From positions 1 to 9,539 of the forward strand of contig VBHV01000122.1 in NCBI GenBank assembly GCA_005881995.1: 9,539 bases of DNA. Reading direction: 5' to 3'. Within the stretch, counting starts at the first letter, position 1. The number at the start of each line of letters is the position of its first letter. Of the stretch, positions 1 through 6,925 are shown piece after piece. The DNA comes from Chloroflexota bacterium (lineage in GTDB: Bacteria; Chloroflexota; Ktedonobacteria; Ktedonobacterales; Ktedonobacteraceae). The position numbers and the translations under genes are program-made. The notes beneath the pieces are model-generated. The model had not been told where the DNA came from. It worked only from the letters and a program-made list of their open reading frames with translations, and made no database searches.

Positions 1-198
1 TGTGCCTATTGTTGCGAATACAAAGGCGCTTACCAACCCACAGCTAAAGACCAGCGTGAGCCAGCGTAGCGGTCCATTCTCACGTCCTAGCAGATCATAC
101 GCCAGGAAGAGCGTACCTATGATTGCAAACAGCACGCTGGCGATGATAAAGTAATCTATTGCCGTCGGCGGAAAAGTAAGTTGCGCCAGTATAATCAT
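1..198 (-). CDS. Polytopic membrane protein, paralogue of the adjacent 352-residue protein (5' part only)
   Basis: This is the first 66 codons of a gene that continues past the left edge of the window. It starts at an ATG on the minus strand at 198. An AGGAG ribosome binding site lies nine bases upstream, in the same arrangement as the next gene upstream in the operon. The translation begins MIILAQLTFPPTAIDYFI and runs through LGRENGPLRWLTL to a hydrophobic segment. It aligns without gaps to the start of the protein at 279-1337 (MVVLAEIELPPIAFDTFI, LGRQHGPLQWLTL), so the two genes are tandem paralogues. Two hydrophobic membrane segments are visible (about residues 16-38 and 46-66). The family is not recognised and no catalytic motif is seen. 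It is probably the last or a late gene of the same minus-strand operon. Confidence 0.88.
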   Translation of the reverse strand, partial: MIILAQLTFPPTAIDYFIIASVLFAIIGTLFLAYDLLGRENGPLRWLTLVFSCGLVSAFVFATIGT

Positions 199-225
199 TA
201 TCCCTTTCTCCTGTCAGTACCGGCT

Positions 226-258
226 TTACAAACTCGGTAACATGACCTGCTTCGCCAA
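226..258 (-). pseudogene. Relic of the 3' end of the lipid-kinase gene, duplicated with the membrane-protein gene
   Basis: Read on the minus strand, this stretch encodes LAKQVMLPSL followed by TAA. The lipid kinase encoded at 1387-3267 ends IKAKYVMLPSF followed by TAA. The nucleotide match runs through the stop: 27 of 34 aligned bases are identical, including an unbroken ATGTTACCGAG. Two of the differences are silent third-position changes. Both copies sit directly upstream of a paralogous membrane-protein start. The simplest reading is that the duplicated unit was the last codons of the kinase gene, the spacer and the membrane-protein gene. Only the tail remains here, and it has no start of its own. 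It lies in the 80-bp gap between the two membrane-protein genes. Confidence 0.7.
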
Positions 259-278
259 AAACCTCGCTTCAAGCTCTG

Positions 279-1337
279 TTACTTTGGCGTTTCTAAGATG
301 CTGATGAGATTAATGATGGCTGGCACCGCTTGTAAGCTAGTAGCGAGCAGGATAAGCACCAGTCCAACGACTCCTAATACACGCAGAGGCAACAAATCTG
401 CCTTCCATAAGATATACCGTGAGATACTCCCAGCAGCTGCACTCGCTAACGACAAAGCCCCCACGAAGATTACTTGTAAGAGTATTAGCGTCATTACCAG
501 CAAGCCGTCTAGCAGGCCGGTCACATGTTGCCCGACAAATCGATCATAAAGCTGTGTAATTACAAACATGAGCCAGGGGATGAATCCGATTACGAAACCG
601 ACCAGAAACCCCTTGCGCGAAAAGATGTGGTGTTGAGGAGTGGATGTTTCCCAATGGATGAACCGCCAGAGGCCAATAAGACCTCCACAGACGAAGGCAA
701 TTGGAATACTTGCTAACAATGAAGTAACCACATCTTTACTAGCGAAGAAGAAGAAAACAGACCCAAACAGAAGTCCCAGCAGCGCTCCAATCACAAACCC
801 TTTACGCGAAAAAACGTGGGGCCGAGAGGGAGATGAATCCCAGGTGAGGTATGGCCAGAGGCTTGCGAGGACAGCGCATGTGACTCCCATGCTCAGTGCA
901 GTACGTACTTCCAGTGCACTACGTACATCTCTGCGAAGGACAAACAAGACGGTGAGGAAGAAGAGAAGCCCAAATGCAAGTCCAATAGCGCTTCCTTTGG
1001 GGGAAACGATCCGTGGCTTGCCCTGAGATTTGGGGAAGTCTACTAAGACGACCGTGAATACGCCCATCAACCCTCCGACCGCCATGGCTTGCAACGTAAT
1101 GTCGAGATTGAAATAGTGACTTAAGAGAAGGGAGAGGATCGTGCCAAATGATCCGAGGACAAAGGCACTGACAAGCCCACAGGTAATGATTAACGTCAAC
1201 CACTGCAAAGGTCCATGCTGACGTCCTAGCAGATCATAGGCCAGGTAGAGTGTTCCTACAACCGCGAAGAGAACACTCACGATGATGAAAGTATCAAATG
1301 CAATCGGGGGAAGTTCAATCTCTGCCAGTACAACCAT
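279..1337 (-). CDS. Polytopic membrane protein with three internal SxKG repeats, function unknown
   Basis: A 352-residue, strongly hydrophobic protein with about nine or ten likely membrane segments. I recognise no family. The start is set by an ATG preceded by GAGGAG nine bases upstream. The middle of the protein is an internal repeat: the phrase SPKG or SRKG followed by glycine-rich hydrophobic sequence recurs at residues 112-115, 177-180 and 240-243, spaced 63-65 residues apart. Each unit carries about two membrane spans and the first two end in a tryptophan-rich loop (YLTWDSS, RFIHWETS). The N-terminal 66 residues are closely copied by the partial gene at 1-198. The gene begins 49 bp after the lipid-kinase stop, so it is probably co-transcribed. 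No catalytic residues are evident; a structural or transport role in the membrane is possible but unproven. Confidence 0.9.
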   Translation of the reverse strand: MVVLAEIELPPIAFDTFIIVSVLFAVVGTLYLAYDLLGRQHGPLQWLTLIITCGLVSAFVLGSFGTILSLLLSHYFNLDITLQAMAVGGLMGVFTVVLVDFPKSQGKPRIVSPKGSAIGLAFGLLFFLTVLFVLRRDVRSALEVRTALSMGVTCAVLASLWPYLTWDSSPSRPHVFSRKGFVIGALLGLLFGSVFFFFASKDVVTSLLASIPIAFVCGGLIGLWRFIHWETSTPQHHIFSRKGFLVGFVIGFIPWLMFVITQLYDRFVGQHVTGLLDGLLVMTLILLQVIFVGALSLASAAAGSISRYILWKADLLPLRVLGVVGLVLILLATSLQAVPAIINLISILETPK

Positions 1338-1386
1338 AGTCCCGTTCTCCTCTTTGCCAGGCTATCATGCTCATCTCAGCGCCGTC

Positions 1387-3267
1387 TTAAAAGCTCGGTA
1401 ACATCACGTACTTCGCCTTGATGACACCGCGCTTATTCTTCTTGCCGACCACAATAACCCCCGCACCGCCCTGCACCCTCAGGACATCTCCGTGAGGAAC
1501 ATGCTCGCCTGTCCGCGAGAGAACGGTAGCATCCTCGTCAATGCGTATAGCTACAGACTTCGTTTCACCCGTCTGCCGCTTTGCTGTATGGCCTGCGATG
1601 ACATATCTCTCTTTCTTCCCTGGGGCCATTACGACACCAGTGATTGTGACCTTGTATCCGTTCTCTAGAAGCGTATTGACAAGATCATCAGAAGCCTCGC
1701 GTTGTATCTCCTCATGCCGTCCATCATGTGGTTCGGGCGCGATAAATCGGGCCCCTACACCAGGCCGCTGTTCATCAACCTGTGAATTATTGCCAGGGCG
1801 ACCGCGAGGGTCGCCCCTACTATGCTCAAACAACGTATTGTCGTATGTCTCTGGAAGGGCTACCGACAGTGCATGTGGCATCGCGTCAAAGCGATAGCTC
1901 ACCATGACCTGCGCTCTGTCTGGCACCCTTTGAAGTGCTTCCCGGTCTGCCTTGCTCAGGTAGTCATCAAGTTGTACAGAACTCCCATCAAGCTGCAGGT
2001 GAATGGAGGCTGGCACCGTAATCAAGAAATGCGCACACTGAAAGTTCCTGCAGGTGTTACTATCGGGCCTGCGGCGAAACAAGAAAGATAGTATTTGTTC
2101 GAGCGTCGCAAGCGTATTGCCTTCTGTAATCACGCAGAGATCGAGCTTTCCGTCATCGATGTATGCATCAGGGGTCATCTCTACCACATCTGCGTAGCGG
2201 CGCGTATTGCCCAAGATGACCTGGAAAGCTTCTCCGCTCCATAGGACGGTTGCCCCATCTGCTTCAATTGAAGCTATCTCAATGGGGAAAGCATGCTTCT
2301 CCGGCAACACTTCGGCAGCGGCGAGATCAAACGCGAGGCGACCAACGCGTTGCTTCATGGTTTTAGAAGTATGGCTTATTACCGCGGCGTCGATACCCAG
2401 GCCCGCTGTCAACAAGAAGTAGTTTTCAACGCGCGATGGTTGTTTTACTTTTCTCTTCTGTGCCTTCCGGTCCTTTTTCTGTTGCCTCTGGCCCTCTTGA
2501 TTTGTGTTGGGGAACTTGAGTTCTTGCACCTGGATACGCCCGAGATCCACCATGCCAACATCGCTGTCGATGAGCGAGAGTGCTGCCTTGACGGGATCGA
2601 TGGGCTCGCTTGTCTCAGTCACCCATTGATTAGCGGTTCCCCCAGGAAGCACACCGACGATGCCTGGTTGTCGCTTGCCATTGGCAGCCATTACACCATT
2701 GACCACTTGATTGACCGTGCCATCGCCGCCGTAAGCAATGACCAGGTCATACCCTTCTTCGGCAGTTCTGGTCGCCAGTTCCATCGTGTGCCCACCATAT
2801 AGTTTTACTGCCATATCAGTTCTCCACCCGGCGGCCGAAAACACAGCCAGCACCTCGCTGATTCTCGTAAAGTTGTGCCCCGCTCTCGGATTAATGACCA
2901 GGCGCACTTTCTTGCAGCGCATACGATTCCTTACCACTGATCGGCCAGGAGACCGCTCCTGCACACTCATATGGGTATCTTTGGTAAGGGCTTCATGTGC
3001 TACCTGTGTCTCTGCAGATGAAGTCTTTGTAGCCAGCTCCGCTGCTTCGACCTGGATCATGGTGGGTCCTACCGGTTGACCTGGCGCTTCAAGCTGGACA
3101 ATAGTTGACGCCTGGGCAGCTTGAGCTAGAGCAGGGGCTTCGTAGGGCTTGCTCTGGCCGTTCGCGCCCGCTTGTGCTACCGGTGCGGAGTTTCCGGCAG
3201 AGGTGGCTAAGTGCCGCGTCAGCAGGTTGAGCCAGCGGAAATGTTGATGAGAAGAAATGGTAGACAT
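1387..3267 (-). CDS. Diacylglycerol/lipid kinase family protein with extra N- and C-terminal regions
   Basis: A 626-residue protein with a YegS/DgkB-type lipid kinase core (diacylglycerol kinase catalytic domain), expected to phosphorylate a lipid hydroxyl using a nucleotide. Visible motifs: VINPRAG (124-130), the nucleotide-binding GGDGT (180-184), VLPGGTAN (206-213), GLGIDAA (289-295) and a DDGKLD turn (371-376). Three features depart from ordinary members, which are near 300 residues. There is a roughly 115-residue Ala/Gln/Glu-rich, probably disordered N-terminus. A lysine/glutamine-rich insert lies at about 249-280, between DLGRI and the next core strand. A C-terminal domain of unknown type (about 526-626) is reached through a linker made of palindromic repeat DNA. 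The usual DGE near the end of the core reads DGS here (427-429), so activity is uncertain. M1 is chosen because AAAGGAAA lies just upstream; M116 is the classic core start but lacks that support. The gene begins 17 bp after the BrkB-family stop. Confidence 0.9.
   Translation of the reverse strand: MSTISSHQHFRWLNLLTRHLATSAGNSAPVAQAGANGQSKPYEAPALAQAAQASTIVQLEAPGQPVGPTMIQVEAAELATKTSSAETQVAHEALTKDTHMSVQERSPGRSVVRNRMRCKKVRLVINPRAGHNFTRISEVLAVFSAAGWRTDMAVKLYGGHTMELATRTAEEGYDLVIAYGGDGTVNQVVNGVMAANGKRQPGIVGVLPGGTANQWVTETSEPIDPVKAALSLIDSDVGMVDLGRIQVQELKFPNTNQEGQRQQKKDRKAQKRKVKQPSRVENYFLLTAGLGIDAAVISHTSKTMKQRVGRLAFDLAAAEVLPEKHAFPIEIASIEADGATVLWSGEAFQVILGNTRRYADVVEMTPDAYIDDGKLDLCVITEGNTLATLEQILSFLFRRRPDSNTCRNFQCAHFLITVPASIHLQLDGSSVQLDDYLSKADREALQRVPDRAQVMVSYRFDAMPHALSVALPETYDNTLFEHSRGDPRGRPGNNSQVDEQRPGVGARFIAPEPHDGRHEEIQREASDDLVNTLLENGYKVTITGVVMAPGKKERYVIAGHTAKRQTGETKSVAIRIDEDATVLSRTGEHVPHGDVLRVQGGAGVIVVGKKNKRGVIKAKYVMLPSF
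1735..1822 (-). repeat. Two GTAGGGGC-type palindromic repeats embedded in frame in the lipid-kinase gene
   Basis: On the minus strand, two elements both begin GTAGGGGC. The first (about 1795-1816) contains GGGCGACC, five bases, then GGTCGCCC, a perfect 8-bp stem. The second (about 1735-1757) contains GGGCCCGATTTATCGCGCCC, a hairpin of eight pairs with one mismatch. They are separated by about 40 bp. In the kinase frame they encode RGDPRGRPG and GVGARFIAP, a low-complexity linker between the kinase core and the C-terminal domain. From memory, palindromes of this kind are dispersed intergenic repeats in some Chloroflexota and cyanobacteria. That they arrived by insertion is inferred. Confidence 0.65.
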
Positions 3268-3272
3268 GCGTA

Positions 3273-3280
3273 TTTCCTTT
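3273..3280 (-). promoter_or_regulatory. Ribosome binding site of the lipid-kinase gene
   Basis: AAAGGAAA on the minus strand, five bases before the ATG at 3267 and immediately after the stop of the BrkB-family gene. It supports the long N-terminus of the kinase over the internal Met at the classic core start, and suggests coupled translation of the two genes. Confidence 0.7.
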
Positions 3281-3284
3281 CTCT

Positions 3285-4274
3285 TTATTCGTAACCACCA
3301 TTACTCGCCTGCGTGATGAGATCGCTTTTAGGGACATGTATCCCTTCGGCATAGAAGGCGTTGACCTCGGCACCCAACAACAGAACGAGTGCGAAGAGGT
3401 AGAAGAATAGCAGCATAATCACTACAAACCCGACCTGCCCAACATAGCTGTTCAGAAAGCTGTTCGCATAGATGGGAAAGAGCTGCAGACCCAGTTGCAT
3501 GGCTACGGTTGAAACGAGTGTCCCACGCCAGCTATTGCGAATATGACGACCAAGTGTCTGAAACGTGACATGGCGATACGGGACCAGCACGTAGATGGCC
3601 TGAAACAAAATCAAGGAGAAGATGGTGCTCCCTGCGATGCTGGCAAGTCGAAAGACCACATGGCCTGGTGGCACGACATTCAGAAGAGAGAGAATAAACG
3701 ACGGCGCGGCCGAAGCCAGGATGATGATCGGCGTGAGGACGGCAAACAGCAAGAGCATAACAATCGCTACAAGATGCCGGCGTACAAATGGGCGTGGGGG
3801 CAGGTGATAGATCACATCAAAACACGATTCCATCAGGGAAAAGAGAAACGAACCAAACAGGATGGCTGGTAGAATAATAAAAAACACCGCTATAGCTGAG
3901 GCGTGGGAAAGCGTATCGAAAGCTTTGTTGACTACGTCTCCAACCGGTAATGAGAGTGGTTGAGGGATGATGCTTTCAAGGCCCCCGGTGAGCATCTGCT
4001 GCGCCTGCTTATCCAGATTAACCTGGATCACATGAACAATCGCCAGGAGCAGGATAGCAATGGCCACGAGATTTGTGAGCAGACTAAATGAGAGCGCTTG
4101 TGCCAGATGGTGAATCCAATCATCCTTGCATTTGATCAGCAGCTGCTCGTAGGGTTTCACGTCCTTTTCAACAATGAGTACCGTCTCCACGGATTTCTCT
4201 TCAATGATATGCACTACCTCCAGGGTTTTCTCCTGCATCGTTTCTCGAGTTGGTTGGTGTTCTTGCGTTGTCAT
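3285..4274 (-). CDS. YihY/virulence factor BrkB family membrane protein
   Basis: A 329-residue inner-membrane protein with about six membrane spans (roughly residues 64-84, 126-147, 167-190, 211-231, 251-270, 281-303). Family features seen: an HLAQALSFSLL start to the first span, a PRPFVRRHL motif between spans two and three (160-168), a WRGTLVSTV segment, and the closing FLNSYVGQVGF...LLLGAEVNAFYAE region. These match YihY/BrkB proteins, once misnamed ribonuclease BN; their biochemical role is unsettled but tied to the cell envelope. The N-terminal 40 residues are charged and contain a near-duplicated phrase (VVHIIEEKSV, VLIVEKDV). The start is the ATG at 4274, preceded by AAGGAG eight bases away; a longer frame opening with TTG at 4301 spans the ribosome binding site itself and is rejected. 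It lies 54 bp after the phosphatase gene and 17 bp before the kinase gene. Confidence 0.9.
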   Translation of the reverse strand: MTTQEHQPTRETMQEKTLEVVHIIEEKSVETVLIVEKDVKPYEQLLIKCKDDWIHHLAQALSFSLLTNLVAIAILLLAIVHVIQVNLDKQAQQMLTGGLESIIPQPLSLPVGDVVNKAFDTLSHASAIAVFFIILPAILFGSFLFSLMESCFDVIYHLPPRPFVRRHLVAIVMLLLFAVLTPIIILASAAPSFILSLLNVVPPGHVVFRLASIAGSTIFSLILFQAIYVLVPYRHVTFQTLGRHIRNSWRGTLVSTVAMQLGLQLFPIYANSFLNSYVGQVGFVVIMLLFFYLFALVLLLGAEVNAFYAEGIHVPKSDLITQASNGGYE

Positions 4275-4282
4275 GTCTACTG

Positions 4283-4288
4283 CTCCTT
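4283..4288 (-). promoter_or_regulatory. Ribosome binding site of the BrkB-family gene
   Basis: AAGGAG on the minus strand, eight bases before the ATG at 4274. It falls inside the longer TTG-initiated frame and so decides in favour of the shorter 329-residue product. Confidence 0.75.
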
Positions 4289-4328
4289 TTTGCCCCGACA
4301 ATTGGCCTGGACAAAGTGCCAGCTTCCG

Positions 4329-6884
4329 TTAAGGGAACTGAGGGGCTTCATCGAACTGCGGAAGTTCGAGCGTGTCACGGTACTCGGTGGCCAGTACAGG
4401 CTGCTCAGGTTGAGCGGGATGGCACCACCACAAGCGCTGTATCGCGTTCTTTTCCTTCGGCGTCCATTGAAAGCTGATTTCGCCGATATTGGCATATCCA
4501 ACGATTAGCATGCCATCCTTCCAATGGCTCAGCACCTCGCCAGGGTGTAGTACTGTTTCCGCCAGGATCGTTTCATCCCTTTCCAGTTCGTGTTCCACTC
4601 GTTTTACGTCCGTTGCCACGCTGTGCTCCAGTAGTTGTATGTCGTGTTCCACCCTGTGAGCTAGTGAGTATGGCCTCCTGGCGTGGGATACTGGTGGTTG
4701 AAATGCTAGCACCTCCTTCACCAGCTGATCCCTGGCTTCAACACCCTGCGCCTGCTCGGTGGATATACGCGGTTTATGAGCTTTGGCCCAGCGGTACCGC
4801 ATATCAGGCAGATAGCACAACCGATAGCTGCGATCAGGCGGGATGGCAGCGAATGCTCCTCGCTGCCATCCGTGGGCAGGGAGCATGACCGAGTGTGGGG
4901 ATCTCCACATATCCACCAACCTCGGTACCGACCACCACAGTTTGCAGAAATGCCACCTGATTGTCTGCAGCATTTGATACAGTTCCCTGGAACTACCATC
5001 GAGAATATCCCAGGCAAACAGGTCTCTCCTGGGCGCCTCTCCCCGGAGTACGGAGCGAAAGAGTTCTGGATACCCCATAGCCAGGGCAGCTATTTGAGAA
5101 GCTGTCCCTTCGTTGCGCAGTGGGCTGGATATGTAATTGACGATCTTGGCCGTCCCCCTGGTATGATTATCCCAGTACGTTAAACTCGAGCCAAAAGCAT
5201 AGTGGACATCTCCCGAGAGGATCACAACTCGCTTCATGGCGCTGATGGCCTTGAGGAAACTTTGAAACGTGGATCGCTCTAGCGTCCAGGACTCGGGATC
5301 GCAATCGTAGTTCTCTTTGTTGAGTATCCGGCTCCAGTATTGGATTGCTTCAACGAGACCCATACCGATGACGGGAGTGGCTGAGACGATCAGTGTAACT
5401 TCTGCATTCTCATGGGCATGAGCGACGACTTGTGTGGCCAGCGCATCGGGGGAGAGTAGCCCCGGAAATGCATGGGGTTCCTGGTAGGTACGCTGGGTGC
5501 GCGTGTCCAGCACGATCAGGTGGTAGCGAGGAGCAGAAAACGTATAGTGCCAGTGTAGCGCCTGCTCGGAACGTTGAAGTTCGCCACTTCCATTGAAAGC
5601 ATCGGGCAAGCCAATGCTCTGCGCAATGAGAGCAGGTTGCCGATCCAATTCGTCTCCACGCCAGGTATCCATCGCCTCGAGTAGGGCGGTACCATGTGGC
5701 TCCTCAAACTGATCGGGGGTGTTCCCCCAGGCCTGAAAGAGGGCATAGGCGAGCAGACCATTGCGCACGATACGTCGTCCCAGTTCGTTTCCCAAGACAC
5801 GCTGGCACCATACTCCATCAAGATACCAGTCATCGGTTATATCATGATCGTCGCAAATCATGTAGGTAGCAATGTTCGCCAATGCTCGGCGCACCTGGGG
5901 AAGTGTCGAGCAAAAGTCTTGCAACTGCTCCATTTTGCGGGTATACTGCTCCTTCTTCTCCGTTTGGTGCTCGGAGGGGTGCGGGGCTTTCGAGTGGGCG
6001 GGGCTATCCTCTGGAAGAGGTAAGTCGCCGGGCCATAGGACATCCGACCAGGCAAAGAGATACATAGCAGAGAATTCAGCCAGCGCTAGCAAATGATTTT
6101 CAGGCTTATCAGTGCTAAACATGGCCTTGTTTCGTACCGCATCCGTGCGTTCTCCCGGTGATAACGTGCGAGCCGGTTCATTGACCAACGGGAGAACTTC
6201 TTCTTTGTTCCCCCCGAATAAAAAATTACTGGCATCGGTTAAAACGTACAAGAGGGATTCTGCCACATCATCAGCATAAATTTGATCGCCCGTGAGGAAA
6301 AGCTGTTGGGGGCGTTGCAACGGATTTTGGGCAGCATCTTCGAGAATGGTGTCTAGCGCAGAGAGCATTTCTTTGCCAATGCCGTGCGGTTTGCGACAGG
6401 AGCCATGAATGATTCTGAGCTGGTTCAAATCTTCAGGTGGGAGGACGAAGCTGGGAAGGGGATGTCCTGGGTACACCAATTGCCTCAGCGAGTCAGCTAG
6501 AGCCGGGTCGTTGTTGAGGATCCCGGGTGTACCAAGGTGGGCGGCTGTCACCTGTTCGTGATCGCCGGATGGGCAGTCAGCCTGAAAGAACAGATCGTAG
6601 TAGTACAGTCCGCCCCAGGTTAATTGTTCAGCGGCGGTCGCGCTGCGAGCCGTAACAGCGACGATATGCAGGTGGTCACCAAGACGTATCGTGCGGCGCG
6701 TCCCCTCGAACTGGGAAATAAGATTTCCTGTACCATCTTTAGCATAGATGCGCAAGGTGACCGTCTGGGACGCTTTCAAGGCGAGCCAGACAGTGACTGC
6801 TTGAGGCTCCGTACGCCGCAGGATTGGGCCTGCCAGAATCAGCGGCAATGCAGCAAATCGCTCTGCTAGTGGCTTCCAAGACAT
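4329..6884 (-). CDS. PhoD-like metallophosphatase / phosphodiesterase
   Basis: An 851-residue protein of the alkaline phosphatase D (PhoD-like) metallophosphoesterase superfamily. Residues 1-130 form the N-terminal beta-domain, opening with LILAGPILRRTEPQAVTVW. Metal-site motifs follow in order: HGSCRKPHG (about 160-168), LTGDQIYADD (197-206), ICDDHDITDDW (343-353), DTRTQR (460-465) and LSGDVHYAFG (556-565). These are the aspartate, asparagine-equivalent and histidine ligand blocks expected of a two-metal centre, and they look intact. No signal peptide or twin-arginine motif is seen, unlike secreted PhoD, so a cytoplasmic location is likely. The C-terminal 250 residues exceed the usual length and include a charged segment with coiled-coil potential (742-775). 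The ATG at 6884 is chosen for its AAGGAG; a GTG at 6929 overlapping the previous stop is possible but lacks such a site. The substrate is unknown; some PhoD-family enzymes act as phospholipase D. Confidence 0.9.
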   Translation of the reverse strand: MSWKPLAERFAALPLILAGPILRRTEPQAVTVWLALKASQTVTLRIYAKDGTGNLISQFEGTRRTIRLGDHLHIVAVTARSATAAEQLTWGGLYYYDLFFQADCPSGDHEQVTAAHLGTPGILNNDPALADSLRQLVYPGHPLPSFVLPPEDLNQLRIIHGSCRKPHGIGKEMLSALDTILEDAAQNPLQRPQQLFLTGDQIYADDVAESLLYVLTDASNFLFGGNKEEVLPLVNEPARTLSPGERTDAVRNKAMFSTDKPENHLLALAEFSAMYLFAWSDVLWPGDLPLPEDSPAHSKAPHPSEHQTEKKEQYTRKMEQLQDFCSTLPQVRRALANIATYMICDDHDITDDWYLDGVWCQRVLGNELGRRIVRNGLLAYALFQAWGNTPDQFEEPHGTALLEAMDTWRGDELDRQPALIAQSIGLPDAFNGSGELQRSEQALHWHYTFSAPRYHLIVLDTRTQRTYQEPHAFPGLLSPDALATQVVAHAHENAEVTLIVSATPVIGMGLVEAIQYWSRILNKENYDCDPESWTLERSTFQSFLKAISAMKRVVILSGDVHYAFGSSLTYWDNHTRGTAKIVNYISSPLRNEGTASQIAALAMGYPELFRSVLRGEAPRRDLFAWDILDGSSRELYQMLQTIRWHFCKLWWSVPRLVDMWRSPHSVMLPAHGWQRGAFAAIPPDRSYRLCYLPDMRYRWAKAHKPRISTEQAQGVEARDQLVKEVLAFQPPVSHARRPYSLAHRVEHDIQLLEHSVATDVKRVEHELERDETILAETVLHPGEVLSHWKDGMLIVGYANIGEISFQWTPKEKNAIQRLWWCHPAQPEQPVLATEYRDTLELPQFDEAPQFP
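4841..4871 (-). repeat. Perfect 12-bp inverted repeat inside the phosphatase gene
   Basis: GGATGGCAGCGA, seven bases, then TCGCTGCCATCC: a perfect GC-rich stem of 12 bp in the coding sequence of the PhoD-like gene. It encodes GWQRGAFAAIP in the C-terminal extension, outside the metal-site motifs. No T-tract follows on either strand, so it is not a classical terminator. It may be an inserted palindromic element or a structured mRNA segment. Confidence 0.7.
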
Positions 6885-6891
6885 ACTCGAT

Positions 6892-6897
6892 CTCCTT
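6892..6897 (-). promoter_or_regulatory. Ribosome binding site of the PhoD-like gene
   Basis: AAGGAG on the minus strand, seven bases before the ATG at 6884. It lies within the longer GTG-initiated frame and decides for the 851-residue product. Confidence 0.75.
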
Positions 6898-6925
6898 TGC
6901 CGTGACGTTACATTGGCAATCTCTA

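Noticed and set aside
2293..2802. Plus-strand frame of 169 codons antisense to the lipid kinase
   Set aside because: It covers the GGDGT and VLPGGTAN coding region of the kinase on the opposite strand; it is a by-product of that coding sequence.
4275..4301. TTG start giving a longer BrkB-family protein
   Set aside because: The AAGGAG at 4283-4288 is ideally placed for the ATG at 4274 and lies within the putative extension.
4841..4871. Rho-independent terminator
   Set aside because: The stem is strong but no T-run follows on either strand and it lies well inside a coding sequence.
4776..5183. Plus-strand frame of 135 codons antisense to the phosphatase gene
   Set aside because: Entirely within the well-supported PhoD-like gene, with no motif of its own.
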